From the NCBI GenBank assembly GCA_964471115.1, contig CAYYFE010000017.1, positions 11,403-75,402 on the forward strand: a stretch of DNA of 64,000 nt, in the 5' to 3' direction. The translations under genes and the position numbers were made by a program. The stretch comes from SYFT01 sp964471115 (GTDB lineage Bacteria; Acidobacteriota; Vicinamibacteria; Vicinamibacterales; SCN-69-37). Every line of letters begins with the position of its first letter. Position 1 is the stretch's first letter. The notes beneath the pieces are model-generated. The model ran no database searches, was not told where the DNA came from, and saw only the letters and a program-made list of their open reading frames with translations. Below are positions 58,592 through 64,000 of the stretch, piece after piece.

Positions 58592-59255
58592 GGAAGTGGG
58601 CCGGCAGGGCCGACCAGGTCCGCCGGTCGTAGATCGTCACCGGCTTGACGCCCGGATGCTCGCGGCGGAACCGGAAGTACCGCCGGCGCAGACGATCGAC
58701 CCGTGCCTGTGAGTACCGAATCGGCGCATGCGGAATGTCGTACAACAGGCGTTCGACTTTCCAGACGTTGCCCGAGGACAGCCGCCAGTCGTACGGATCG
58801 AGCACGCGCAGGTCGACGGCGCCGTAGGCGCGCAGGCATCCGCTGGTGTCGACGAACGGATCGAAATAACTGAGCGCCAGGTGCCGCAGCGAGCGGAACA
58901 CCGGCCTGCGGCCGTGCAGTCCCGGGTCGCGTGACTTGGCCACCGAGCCCCAGCCCGCGCGCGTGTGATACACGAACACCACGTGATCGAGACCGTCGAT
59001 CGACTCGAGACTCATGACCATCGGTGGGTAGCCGTGGTGTTCGAGGATGACGGCGGCGGTGAGCGCGGCCTCCAGGCAGTGCGCGGTGCCCGAGGCCACC
59101 ACCGAGCGGAACGTCCGTTGCTGCGGCCCGCCGGGCGGCGGCTCGGTGTTGTAGGTCAGACCGTTCAGATACCGCTGCACGTCGGCCGGCGTGCGCAGCC
59201 GCGCGAGCAGGCGCCGTTCGGCCGGCGTGAACGGACGCTCAGCGGAGGTGGGCAC
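58557..59255 (-). CDS. Transglutaminase-like cysteine protein of unknown function
   Basis: 232 residues from GTG 59255, which overlaps the SCO gene by 17 bp. Central SVVASGTAHCLEAALTAAVILEHHG places a Cys at the start of a helix, followed by LDHVVFVYHTRAGWGSVAKSRDPGLHGRRP with His and Asp in the order of a transglutaminase/cysteine-protease-like core. The C-terminal part is basic (RVDRLRRRYFRFRREHPG). No signal peptide. The family cannot be named with confidence; catalysis by Cys-His-Asp is a guess from the pattern. Confidence 0.65.
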   Translation of the reverse strand: MPTSAERPFTPAERRLLARLRTPADVQRYLNGLTYNTEPPPGGPQQRTFRSVVASGTAHCLEAALTAAVILEHHGYPPMVMSLESIDGLDHVVFVYHTRAGWGSVAKSRDPGLHGRRPVFRSLRHLALSYFDPFVDTSGCLRAYGAVDLRVLDPYDWRLSSGNVWKVERLLYDIPHAPIRYSQARVDRLRRRYFRFRREHPGVKPVTIYDRRTWSALPAHFLSRDRSRGSAC

Positions 59256-60102
59256 GCAGGTCGTCGAGGACGGCCGTGGGCGTCCAGTCGCTGCCGGGAT
59301 ACAGGGTCAGCATCGCGCCGCCGGCGTCAAACAGCGCCGTGCGCAGGTTGTGGGTGATTTCGGTCTCGCCGGCCGGTCCCCGGATGACGCCGACGCCGAA
59401 GCGGCCGGCCAGCCGTTCCACGGTGACGCGGTCGCCGGTGAGAAACGTCCACGTCGCCGTATCCGCGCCGACGGTCTTCGCGTGCGCGGTCAACACGGCG
59501 GGTGTGTCGAACTCCGGGTCGAAGGAAATCGAAATCAGCCGCAGGCGTCCGCGCAACGCGGGGTCGGCGGCCACCAGACGCTGGATGGCGGCAAACTGGC
59601 GATCCATCAACGGACAGTAGTTGGGCAGAGGGCACCGCGTGTAAATGAAGGTGACCAGGACCGGCGTGCCGCGCCATTCCGAGAGTGACCGGCGCCGGTC
59701 GTCCTGATCGATCAGCGCCGCGTCGGGCAGCGGGTCGCCCGGCGCGAGGATGCCGCCGGCCATGGCGACTTCGTTGGTGCGGTCGGGCAGCGGAGCGGTG
59801 CCCACGTGGGTGATCGAGGTGAGCCGGCCCACCAGGCCGTCGACCTCGAGCGTGGCGCGCACCAGTTCCCCGGGCGTCCGTTCCACCATGAGCGAACTGG
59901 CGATCACCCGGAAGTTCATCGTCATGCCGGGCATGTAGCCGGGGATGTCGTCGTGTTTGATCGTCAGTTCCTGCGTGGAGGCGTGGACGGCCAGGACCTG
60001 CCCGGTGAGTTCGTACTGGCGGACTGGCCGGTCGGGGGCGCAGCCGCCGAGTACCGACACCAACGCGACCGCGGCCGCGGGAAGGAGCGCGCGCGGCGAC
60101 AT
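59239..60102 (-). CDS. SCO1/SenC-type protein with CusF-like N-terminal domain
   Basis: 287 residues. Lipobox VLGGC (about Cys 21). Residues about 30-105 (YELTGQVLAVHASTQELTIKHDDIPGYMPGMTMNFRV) match the CusF-like periplasmic copper-binding domain, with the M-P-G-M-T-M ligand cluster. The second domain is SCO-type thioredoxin: VLVTFIYTRCPLPNYCPLM with C-x5-C instead of the usual C-x3-C, and ITHNLRTALFD with the copper His. SCO proteins deliver copper to cytochrome c oxidase CuA sites or act as thiol reductases. Starts 3 bp after the ABC ATPase gene. Confidence 0.9.
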   Translation of the reverse strand: MSPRALLPAAAVALVSVLGGCAPDRPVRQYELTGQVLAVHASTQELTIKHDDIPGYMPGMTMNFRVIASSLMVERTPGELVRATLEVDGLVGRLTSITHVGTAPLPDRTNEVAMAGGILAPGDPLPDAALIDQDDRRRSLSEWRGTPVLVTFIYTRCPLPNYCPLMDRQFAAIQRLVAADPALRGRLRLISISFDPEFDTPAVLTAHAKTVGADTATWTFLTGDRVTVERLAGRFGVGVIRGPAGETEITHNLRTALFDAGGAMLTLYPGSDWTPTAVLDDLRAHLR

Positions 60103-60105
60103 CGC

Positions 60106-60852
60106 CTACTGTTGCGGGGCGCCGACCACCCAGCCGTCCTTCAGCTCGATGATGCGGGAACCGTATTCGGCGTTGGCCTCCGAGTGGGTCACCTGGATGA
60201 TGGTGGTGCCCGCCTCGTTGAGTTTCTTGAACAGTTCCATGATCTCGCGGCCCTGGCTCGAGTGCAGGTTCCCGGTGGGTTCGTCGGCGAGGATCACCTT
60301 CGGGTTGGCGATGACCGCGCGGGCGACGGCCACCAGCTGCTGCTGGCCGCCCGACAGCTGGTTCGGGTAGAGGTCCTTCTTGCCCACGATGGCGAAGCGG
60401 TCGAGGATGTCGCACACCATGCTGTCGCGCTCGGACTTCTTGATGTCGCGGTACGACAGGGGGACATCGAGGTTTTCGTAGACGGTCAGGTGGTCGAGCA
60501 GGTGATAACTCTGGAACACGAAGCCCACGTGTTTCTTGTGCAGCGCCGCGCGGTCCTTCGGGCTCAGGCGGTGCACCGGCTGGCCGCCGAAGTAGTACTC
60601 GCCGCTCCACGCGCTGTCGTGCATGCCCAGGATGTGCAGCAGCGTCGACTTGCCGGCGCCCGACGGCCCCATGATCGACACGAACTCGCCGTCCTTGATG
60701 TCCAGCGTGATGCGCCGGAGCACCCACGTGCGGCTGGTGCCATGGGCGTACGACTTCTCGAGGTTGTGCAGGGAAATCAGCACGTCGGTGGGGGCCAGGG
60801 CGTCCTCGAACGAGGGCGCGGCCGGTTGCGGGGCACGGGAGAAAAACGCCAT
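60106..60852 (-). CDS. ABC transporter ATP-binding protein, LolD/MacB type
   Basis: 248 residues from ATG 60852 (MAFFSRAPQP); an in-frame start at 60879 would extend into the promoter. Walker A GPSGAGKST (62-70), Q-loop FQSYHLLDHLTVYEN, signature LSGGQQQLVAVARAV, Walker B VILADEPTGNL, and switch His in VTHSEAN. The closest pattern is the ATPase of LolCDE or MacAB systems that work on lipoproteins or envelope substrates; no permease gene is adjacent. TATCAT lies 5 nt before the ATG. First gene of a three-gene minus-strand operon with the SCO protein. Confidence 0.92.
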   Translation of the reverse strand: MAFFSRAPQPAAPSFEDALAPTDVLISLHNLEKSYAHGTSRTWVLRRITLDIKDGEFVSIMGPSGAGKSTLLHILGMHDSAWSGEYYFGGQPVHRLSPKDRAALHKKHVGFVFQSYHLLDHLTVYENLDVPLSYRDIKKSERDSMVCDILDRFAIVGKKDLYPNQLSGGQQQLVAVARAVIANPKVILADEPTGNLHSSQGREIMELFKKLNEAGTTIIQVTHSEANAEYGSRIIELKDGWVVGAPQQ

Positions 60853-60857
60853 GCCCG

Positions 60858-60863
60858 ATGATA
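60858..60863 (-). promoter_or_regulatory. -10 hexamer TATCAT, 5 nt before the ABC ATPase start
   Basis: Minus-strand TATCAT, CGGGC, ATG 60852. Transcript start would fall at the first bases of the start codon. Another member of the leaderless-type set; no -35 visible. Confidence 0.45.
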
Positions 60864-60948
60864 CTCCGGCGACGCTCACCGGGTTCCCTCCGCCGCCCGC
60901 CGAAGGGTGCGGGCCGCCGCGCCGGGGTGTCCGTAATCTGTCAGCGTG

Positions 60949-61062
60949 ATGAAGGCCGACAAGACGGAACCCTGGCTGGTGGGGTTGGTGGTGGCGGGCA
61001 CGCTGGCGGCGGCCGGCGCGCTGACGTTGTGGTGGCGGCTGGTGACGGGAGGACTGTGGTGA
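60949..61062 (+). CDS. 37-residue single-span membrane peptide
   Basis: Short frame from ATG 60949 to TGA 61060-61062: a charged start (MKADKTEPW), one hydrophobic span of about 20 residues rich in Leu/Val/Ala/Gly, then LTLWWRLVTGGLW. Its stop overlaps the next start (GTGA, 61059-61062), exactly the coupling used between all other genes of this operon, which is the main reason to call it real. TAATCT (60934-60939) could be a weak -10, 9 nt upstream. No family recognised. It may be a small membrane partner of the DUF5668 proteins or the sensor kinase downstream. Confidence 0.65.
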   Translation: MKADKTEPWLVGLVVAGTLAAAGALTLWWRLVTGGLW

Positions 61063-61394
61063 AGACCAAGGACGTGATGGCCGGAGCCATCCTGATTGTG
61101 ATTGGGCTCATCTTTCTGGGCAGCAACCTGCTGGACCAGCCCGAGTGGCACCTGGGCCGGCTCTGGCCGGTCATCCTGATCGTCATCGGCGCCGGCAAGA
61201 TGCTGTTTCCCGAATGCGGATCGCGCGTGAACGGGTTGCCGCTCGTGCTCGTCGGCAGCATCTTTCTCGCGCACAATTACGGCGTGATCAGTCTGCGTGA
61301 CTCGTGGCCCCTGTTCATCGTGGCGGCCGGCATCTCCATCCTGGCCGCGGCCTGGGCGGAACGGTCCACCGGCCCGACGGGAGGTGGCCAATGA
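61059..61394 (+). CDS. DUF5668 (LiaI/LiaF-TM-like) small membrane protein
   Basis: 111 residues from GTG 61059 (VKTKDVMAGAILIV). Four hydrophobic segments in the order seen in the LiaF transmembrane region: AILIVIGLIFLGSNLL, LWPVILIVIGAGKML, LPLVLVGSIFLAHNYG, WPLFIVAAGISILAAA. A longer frame from 60858 runs through the promoter and the 37-residue gene and is rejected. Overlaps neighbours by 4 bp on both sides. Such proteins keep LiaRS-type envelope stress systems in check in Firmicutes; by analogy it may regulate the kinase encoded downstream. Confidence 0.83.
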   Translation: MKTKDVMAGAILIVIGLIFLGSNLLDQPEWHLGRLWPVILIVIGAGKMLFPECGSRVNGLPLVLVGSIFLAHNYGVISLRDSWPLFIVAAGISILAAAWAERSTGPTGGGQ

Positions 61395-62107
61395 CGCCCT
61401 CCCGCTTCACCCCGCAGGCCGTGCTGGGCCTGCTCATCATCGGATTCGGCCTGCTGCTGACGGCCGACAACCTGCACCTGGTCGACGCCGACCGCGTGCT
61501 GCAGTACTGGCCGCTGGCGTTTGTCGCGCTCGGCATCGCCAAGTTCGCGCAGAGCAGCGCCACGTCCGGCCGCCTGGTCGGCGCCGGCCTGGTGATCTTC
61601 GGGCTGGCCGTGACGTTCGACGACATGTGGCACGTCGAAATCGATCTCGAGACGTTGTGGCCGCTGGCGCTGGTGGCGGTCGGGTCGTTCATCGTGTATC
61701 GCGCGATCTGGGGCGGCGGTTCCGCCGCGGGCGACGGCACGTCCGCCTCGGTCGACCAGTCCATCTCCGAGTTCGCCTTCTGGTCGGGCAAGGTCCGCAG
61801 GAATGCGTCGCCCGCCTTCCGGCGCGCCGACCTGACGGCCATCATGGGTGGCGTGGAGATCGACCTGCGCGGCGCCAGCACCGGCGGCGGCGAGGCCGTG
61901 ATCGACGTGTTCGTCTGGTGGGGCGGCATCGACATCACCGTCCCGCCCGACTGGGCCGTCTCCAATCAGGTCATGGTGCTCATGGGCGGCGCCGATGACA
62001 GCAGCACGGGCACCCAGGACGCGCGCAATCGGCTGATCGTCCGCGGCTTCTGCATCATGGGCGGCGTCGACATCAACACCGGGTCGAGCGACAAGAAACA
62101 GTGGTGA
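61391..62107 (+). CDS. LiaF-like protein: membrane region plus cell-envelope-response domain
   Basis: 238 residues from ATG 61391 (4-bp overlap). N-terminal membrane segments FTPQAVLGLLIIGFGLLLTADNL, YWPLAFVALGIAKFA, LVGAGLVIFGLAVTF and LWPLALVAVGSFIVYRAIW repeat the DUF5668 pattern. The C-terminal soluble half, RRADLTAIMGGVEIDLRGA, then GEAVIDVFVWWGGIDITVPPDW and NRLIVRGFCIMGGVDIN, is the beta-helical 'cell wall-active antibiotics response' domain of LiaF. Its stop overlaps the kinase start (GTGA). Likely negative regulator or sensor partner of the LytS-type kinase. Confidence 0.87.
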   Translation: MTPSRFTPQAVLGLLIIGFGLLLTADNLHLVDADRVLQYWPLAFVALGIAKFAQSSATSGRLVGAGLVIFGLAVTFDDMWHVEIDLETLWPLALVAVGSFIVYRAIWGGGSAAGDGTSASVDQSISEFAFWSGKVRRNASPAFRRADLTAIMGGVEIDLRGASTGGGEAVIDVFVWWGGIDITVPPDWAVSNQVMVLMGGADDSSTGTQDARNRLIVRGFCIMGGVDINTGSSDKKQW

Positions 62108-63180
62108 ACCCGATCTTCGGCGACCGCCGGCGCCTCCAGATGCACCTGGTGGCCTGGGGCCTGGTCGGCGCGTTGATCGCGCTGCTGGTCCGCACGATGT
62201 TCGGCGTGTCGTTCGCGGAGGGCGTGTTGTTCGCCCTGCCGCTGTCGTTGCTCGCGGCGCCCGTCTCGTTGTCGGCCTGGTTCCTCTGCCGGGCGATGCC
62301 GCTGTCGCGCACCAGCGTGTGGTGGGCGGCGGCCAGCGCGGTCGGCGCCGCCGTCGTGGCGTCATCGGTCTGGGCGGCCGCCGGCCAGTGGTGGTGGGGC
62401 GTCCTCGGGCGCGCGGGCCTGCCGCCGCCGCCCGGCCCGCCGCTGATCACGGTACTGGCCGGTTTCGGCGGCATGGCGTACCTCGTGTCGATCACGGTGC
62501 ACTACACCGTGCAGGCCGTCGAAGCGTCGGCCGACCTGGCGACGCGCGAACTGCAGTCGCAGGTGGCCGCGCGCGAAGCCGAGCTGCGCGCCTTGCGCGC
62601 GCAGGTGGACCCGCACTTCCTGTTCAACAGCCTGAACGCCATCTCGGGTCTGATCGGCCCGGACCCGGCGCGGGCGCGCGAGATGACACGACGGCTGGCC
62701 GACTTTCTGCGCGAGAGCCTGACGCTGGGCGCCGTGCCCCGGATTTCGCTGGAGCGTGAACTCGCGCTCACCGCGCAGTACCTGGAGATCGAGCGGGTGC
62801 GCTTCGGCGATCGCCTGCGCGTGCGGCTCGACTCGTCGGCCGACGGTCGGGCGGCCGTGCCGCCGCTGCTGTTGCAGCCGCTCGTCGAAAACGCCGTACG
62901 CCACGGCATCGCGACGTGTCTGGACGGCGGCGAGGTGGCCATTCAGGCCGAGATGCGCGGGCCGCTCGTGTGGCTCACGGTGACCAATCCGCGCGATCTC
63001 GACGGAGGACGGCCCGGGCGCAGCACCGGCTTCGGCCTCGACATCGTCCGGCGCCGGCTCAGCGGCGCGTTCGGCGATCGGGCCGCTTTGGCGGTGACGC
63101 CTGCCGACGACTCCTACCGTGTGTCGGTCACCTTTCCACTGGAAATGGGGAAGTGGGGAAATGAGGAAATGGGGAAATGA
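62104..63180 (+). CDS. Sensor histidine kinase, LytS/His_kinase type
   Basis: 358 residues from GTG 62104. Four hydrophobic segments fill about residues 10-140. LRALRAQVDPHFLFNSLNAISGLIG contains the phosphoacceptor His of the His_kinase (PF06580) family, and LLLQPLVENAVRHGIA with the later VTNPRDLDGGRPGRSTGFGLDIVRRRL gives the ATPase N- and G-boxes. The last dozen residues (EMGKWGNEEMGK) are encoded by the octamer array, so the natural end appears extended by repeat sequence. Overlaps the regulator start by 4 bp. Expected to phosphorylate the LytTR protein. Confidence 0.9.
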   Translation: MNPIFGDRRRLQMHLVAWGLVGALIALLVRTMFGVSFAEGVLFALPLSLLAAPVSLSAWFLCRAMPLSRTSVWWAAASAVGAAVVASSVWAAAGQWWWGVLGRAGLPPPPGPPLITVLAGFGGMAYLVSITVHYTVQAVEASADLATRELQSQVAAREAELRALRAQVDPHFLFNSLNAISGLIGPDPARAREMTRRLADFLRESLTLGAVPRISLERELALTAQYLEIERVRFGDRLRVRLDSSADGRAAVPPLLLQPLVENAVRHGIATCLDGGEVAIQAEMRGPLVWLTVTNPRDLDGGRPGRSTGFGLDIVRRRLSGAFGDRAALAVTPADDSYRVSVTFPLEMGKWGNEEMGK

Positions 63181-63182
63181 GT
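63143..63182 (+). repeat. Octamer array ARRTGRGG across a kinase/regulator junction, 5 copies
   Basis: AAATGGGG, AAGTGGGG, AAATGAGG, AAATGGGG, AAATGAGT. The units encode the kinase C-terminus in one frame and supply ATG 63177, the regulator start, in another. GGGG/GAGG of preceding units lie 2-10 nt before that ATG. Same unit as 4489-4526. Confidence 0.93.
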
Positions 63183-63917
63183 GAGGGGCCTCTGCGTGTG
63201 GTCATCGTGGACGATGAGGAGCCGGCGCGGCTGGCGTTGCGCCAGGACCTCGAGGAGATGGGCACGGCGACGGTGGTCGGCGAGTGCGCCAATGGCTTCG
63301 AGGCGATCAAGGTCGTGGCGGCGCTTGCGCCCGACGTGGTGCTGCTCGACGTGCAGATGCCGAAGCTGGACGGGTTCGACGTGCTCGAACTGCTCGGCCG
63401 CGACGTGCCGGTGATCTTCGTGACGGCGTACGACGAGTTCGCGGTGAAGGCGTTCGACGTACATGCGGTGGACTATCTGCTCAAGCCCGTCGCGCCCGGC
63501 CGGTTGGCCGAGGCGCTCGCGCGTGCCCGTGAGCGCCGGCTGCCGACGGTGACCCCCGGGGCGCTGCGCACGGCCGCGCGGCAGCCGGGCAGCCCGCTCG
63601 AACGGGTGGTGATCCGCGATGGGGCGGACGTCACCGTGTTGCCGGTGGGCCGCATCGACTACGTGGAAGCGCAGGACGACTACGTGGCGTTCCACTCGGC
63701 GGGGCGGAGCTGGCTGAAGGAACAGACGCTGACCGAACTGGAGGGGCAGCTGGACGCGCGCCGGTTCGTGCGGGTGCACCGGTCGTATCTGCTGAACATC
63801 GATCGGTTGTCGAAGGTCGAGTTGTACGCCAAGGACAGCCGGGTCGCGATTCTGACGACGGGGGTGAAGGTGCCGGTGAGCCGGACGGGGTATCAGCGGT
63901 TGCAGGAGTTGTTGTGA
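63177..63917 (+). CDS. LytTR-family response regulator
   Basis: 246 residues. Receiver: VVIVDDEEPARLALRQDLEEMG, phosphoacceptor D in VVLLDVQMPKLDG, VIFVTAYDEFAVKAFDVHAVDYLLKPV. DNA-binding LytTR domain: VVIRDGADVTVLPVGRIDYVEAQDDYVAFHS, RSWLKEQTLTELEGQL, FVRVHRSYLLNIDRL and GVKVPVSRTGYQRLQELL, the usual ending. ATG 63177 overlaps the kinase stop by 4 bp and lies in a repeat unit. It likely controls its own operon and unknown envelope genes. Confidence 0.95.
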   Translation: MSEGPLRVVIVDDEEPARLALRQDLEEMGTATVVGECANGFEAIKVVAALAPDVVLLDVQMPKLDGFDVLELLGRDVPVIFVTAYDEFAVKAFDVHAVDYLLKPVAPGRLAEALARARERRLPTVTPGALRTAARQPGSPLERVVIRDGADVTVLPVGRIDYVEAQDDYVAFHSAGRSWLKEQTLTELEGQLDARRFVRVHRSYLLNIDRLSKVELYAKDSRVAILTTGVKVPVSRTGYQRLQELL

Positions 63918-63926
63918 CGGGGGGCA

Positions 63927-64000
63927 ATTGGGGATTGAGGATTGAGGATTGGGGATTGGGGATTGGGGATTGGGGATTGGGGATTGGGGATTGGGGATTG
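63927..64000. repeat. Heptamer array ATTGRGG, at least 10.6 copies, open at window end
   Basis: ATTGGGG, ATTGAGG, ATTGAGG, then seven ATTGGGG and a partial ATTG running off the edge. Begins 9 bp after the regulator stop. The unit is the reverse complement of CCCCAAT-type heptamers known as STRR in heterocystous cyanobacteria. Confidence 0.95.

Overview
The window is GC-rich (roughly two thirds G+C by eye), densely coding, and reads as a chromosomal segment of an acidobacterium, most likely class Vicinamibacteria (subdivision 6). That call is inference from gene content: a VWFA-related protein of the type named after Acidobacteria, two BNR/sortilin-like propeller giants, two DUF5916/CBM9 outer-membrane proteins, a peptidase-TolB-OMP85 fusion and many acidobacterial hypothetical families. 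No rRNA, tRNA, CRISPR array, transposase, integrase or phage gene was seen.

Layout. 1-6.4 kb: a Bat-like operon (DUF58 tail, BatA-type VWA, a second VWA protein, TPR protein, VWFA-related protein) with 4-bp start/stop overlaps. 6.5-11.3 kb: lipA, a UPF0173 hydrolase and a BNR protein. 11.4-18.1 kb: a benzoyl-CoA epoxidation (box) cluster: BoxR (HTH plus shikimate-kinase-like regulator), divergent from boxC, boxB, an enoyl-CoA hydratase, an aldehyde dehydrogenase (BoxD candidate) and a small GNAT protein. 18.2-28 kb: two DUF5916 proteins, a second BNR protein, a TIGR00266 protein and a methyltransferase-SpeD fusion. 28.1-35.1 kb: a two-component system leading directly into a thiolase, an unusual 3-hydroxyacyl-CoA dehydrogenase/enoyl-CoA hydratase fusion and an amidohydrolase. 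35.2-40.2 kb: dienelactone hydrolase, TolC-like protein, S1 protease, M14 carboxypeptidase. 40.2-46.9 kb: a compact run of kynureninase-like enzyme, 3-hydroxyacyl-CoA dehydrogenase, enoyl-CoA hydratase, Na+/solute symporter, nucleotidyltransferase and GHMP sugar kinase. 46.9-60.9 kb: cupredoxin, DUF5777 protein, 7Fe ferredoxin, coaA, thioesterase, peptidase/TolB/OMP85 fusion, TlpA thioredoxin, SPFH protein, endonuclease-family protein, SCO protein and an ABC ATPase. 60.9-63.9 kb: an operon of a 37-residue membrane peptide, two DUF5668/LiaF-like membrane proteins, a LytS-type kinase and a LytTR regulator.

Working together: BoxB/BoxC, the aldehyde dehydrogenase and the several crotonase, dehydrogenase and thiolase genes could take benzoyl-CoA to succinyl-CoA plus acetyl-CoA. 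The reductase BoxA and a benzoate-CoA ligase are not in the window.

The most striking non-coding feature is a set of about 17 short imperfect tandem arrays of 7-bp or 8-bp units filling many gene junctions. Many form inverted arms of long hairpins, several supply the start or stop codon of a gene, and one subfamily has a conserved hairpin loop. A second pattern is a -10 hexamer lying 5-9 nt from the start codon of many genes, which suggests leaderless transcripts.
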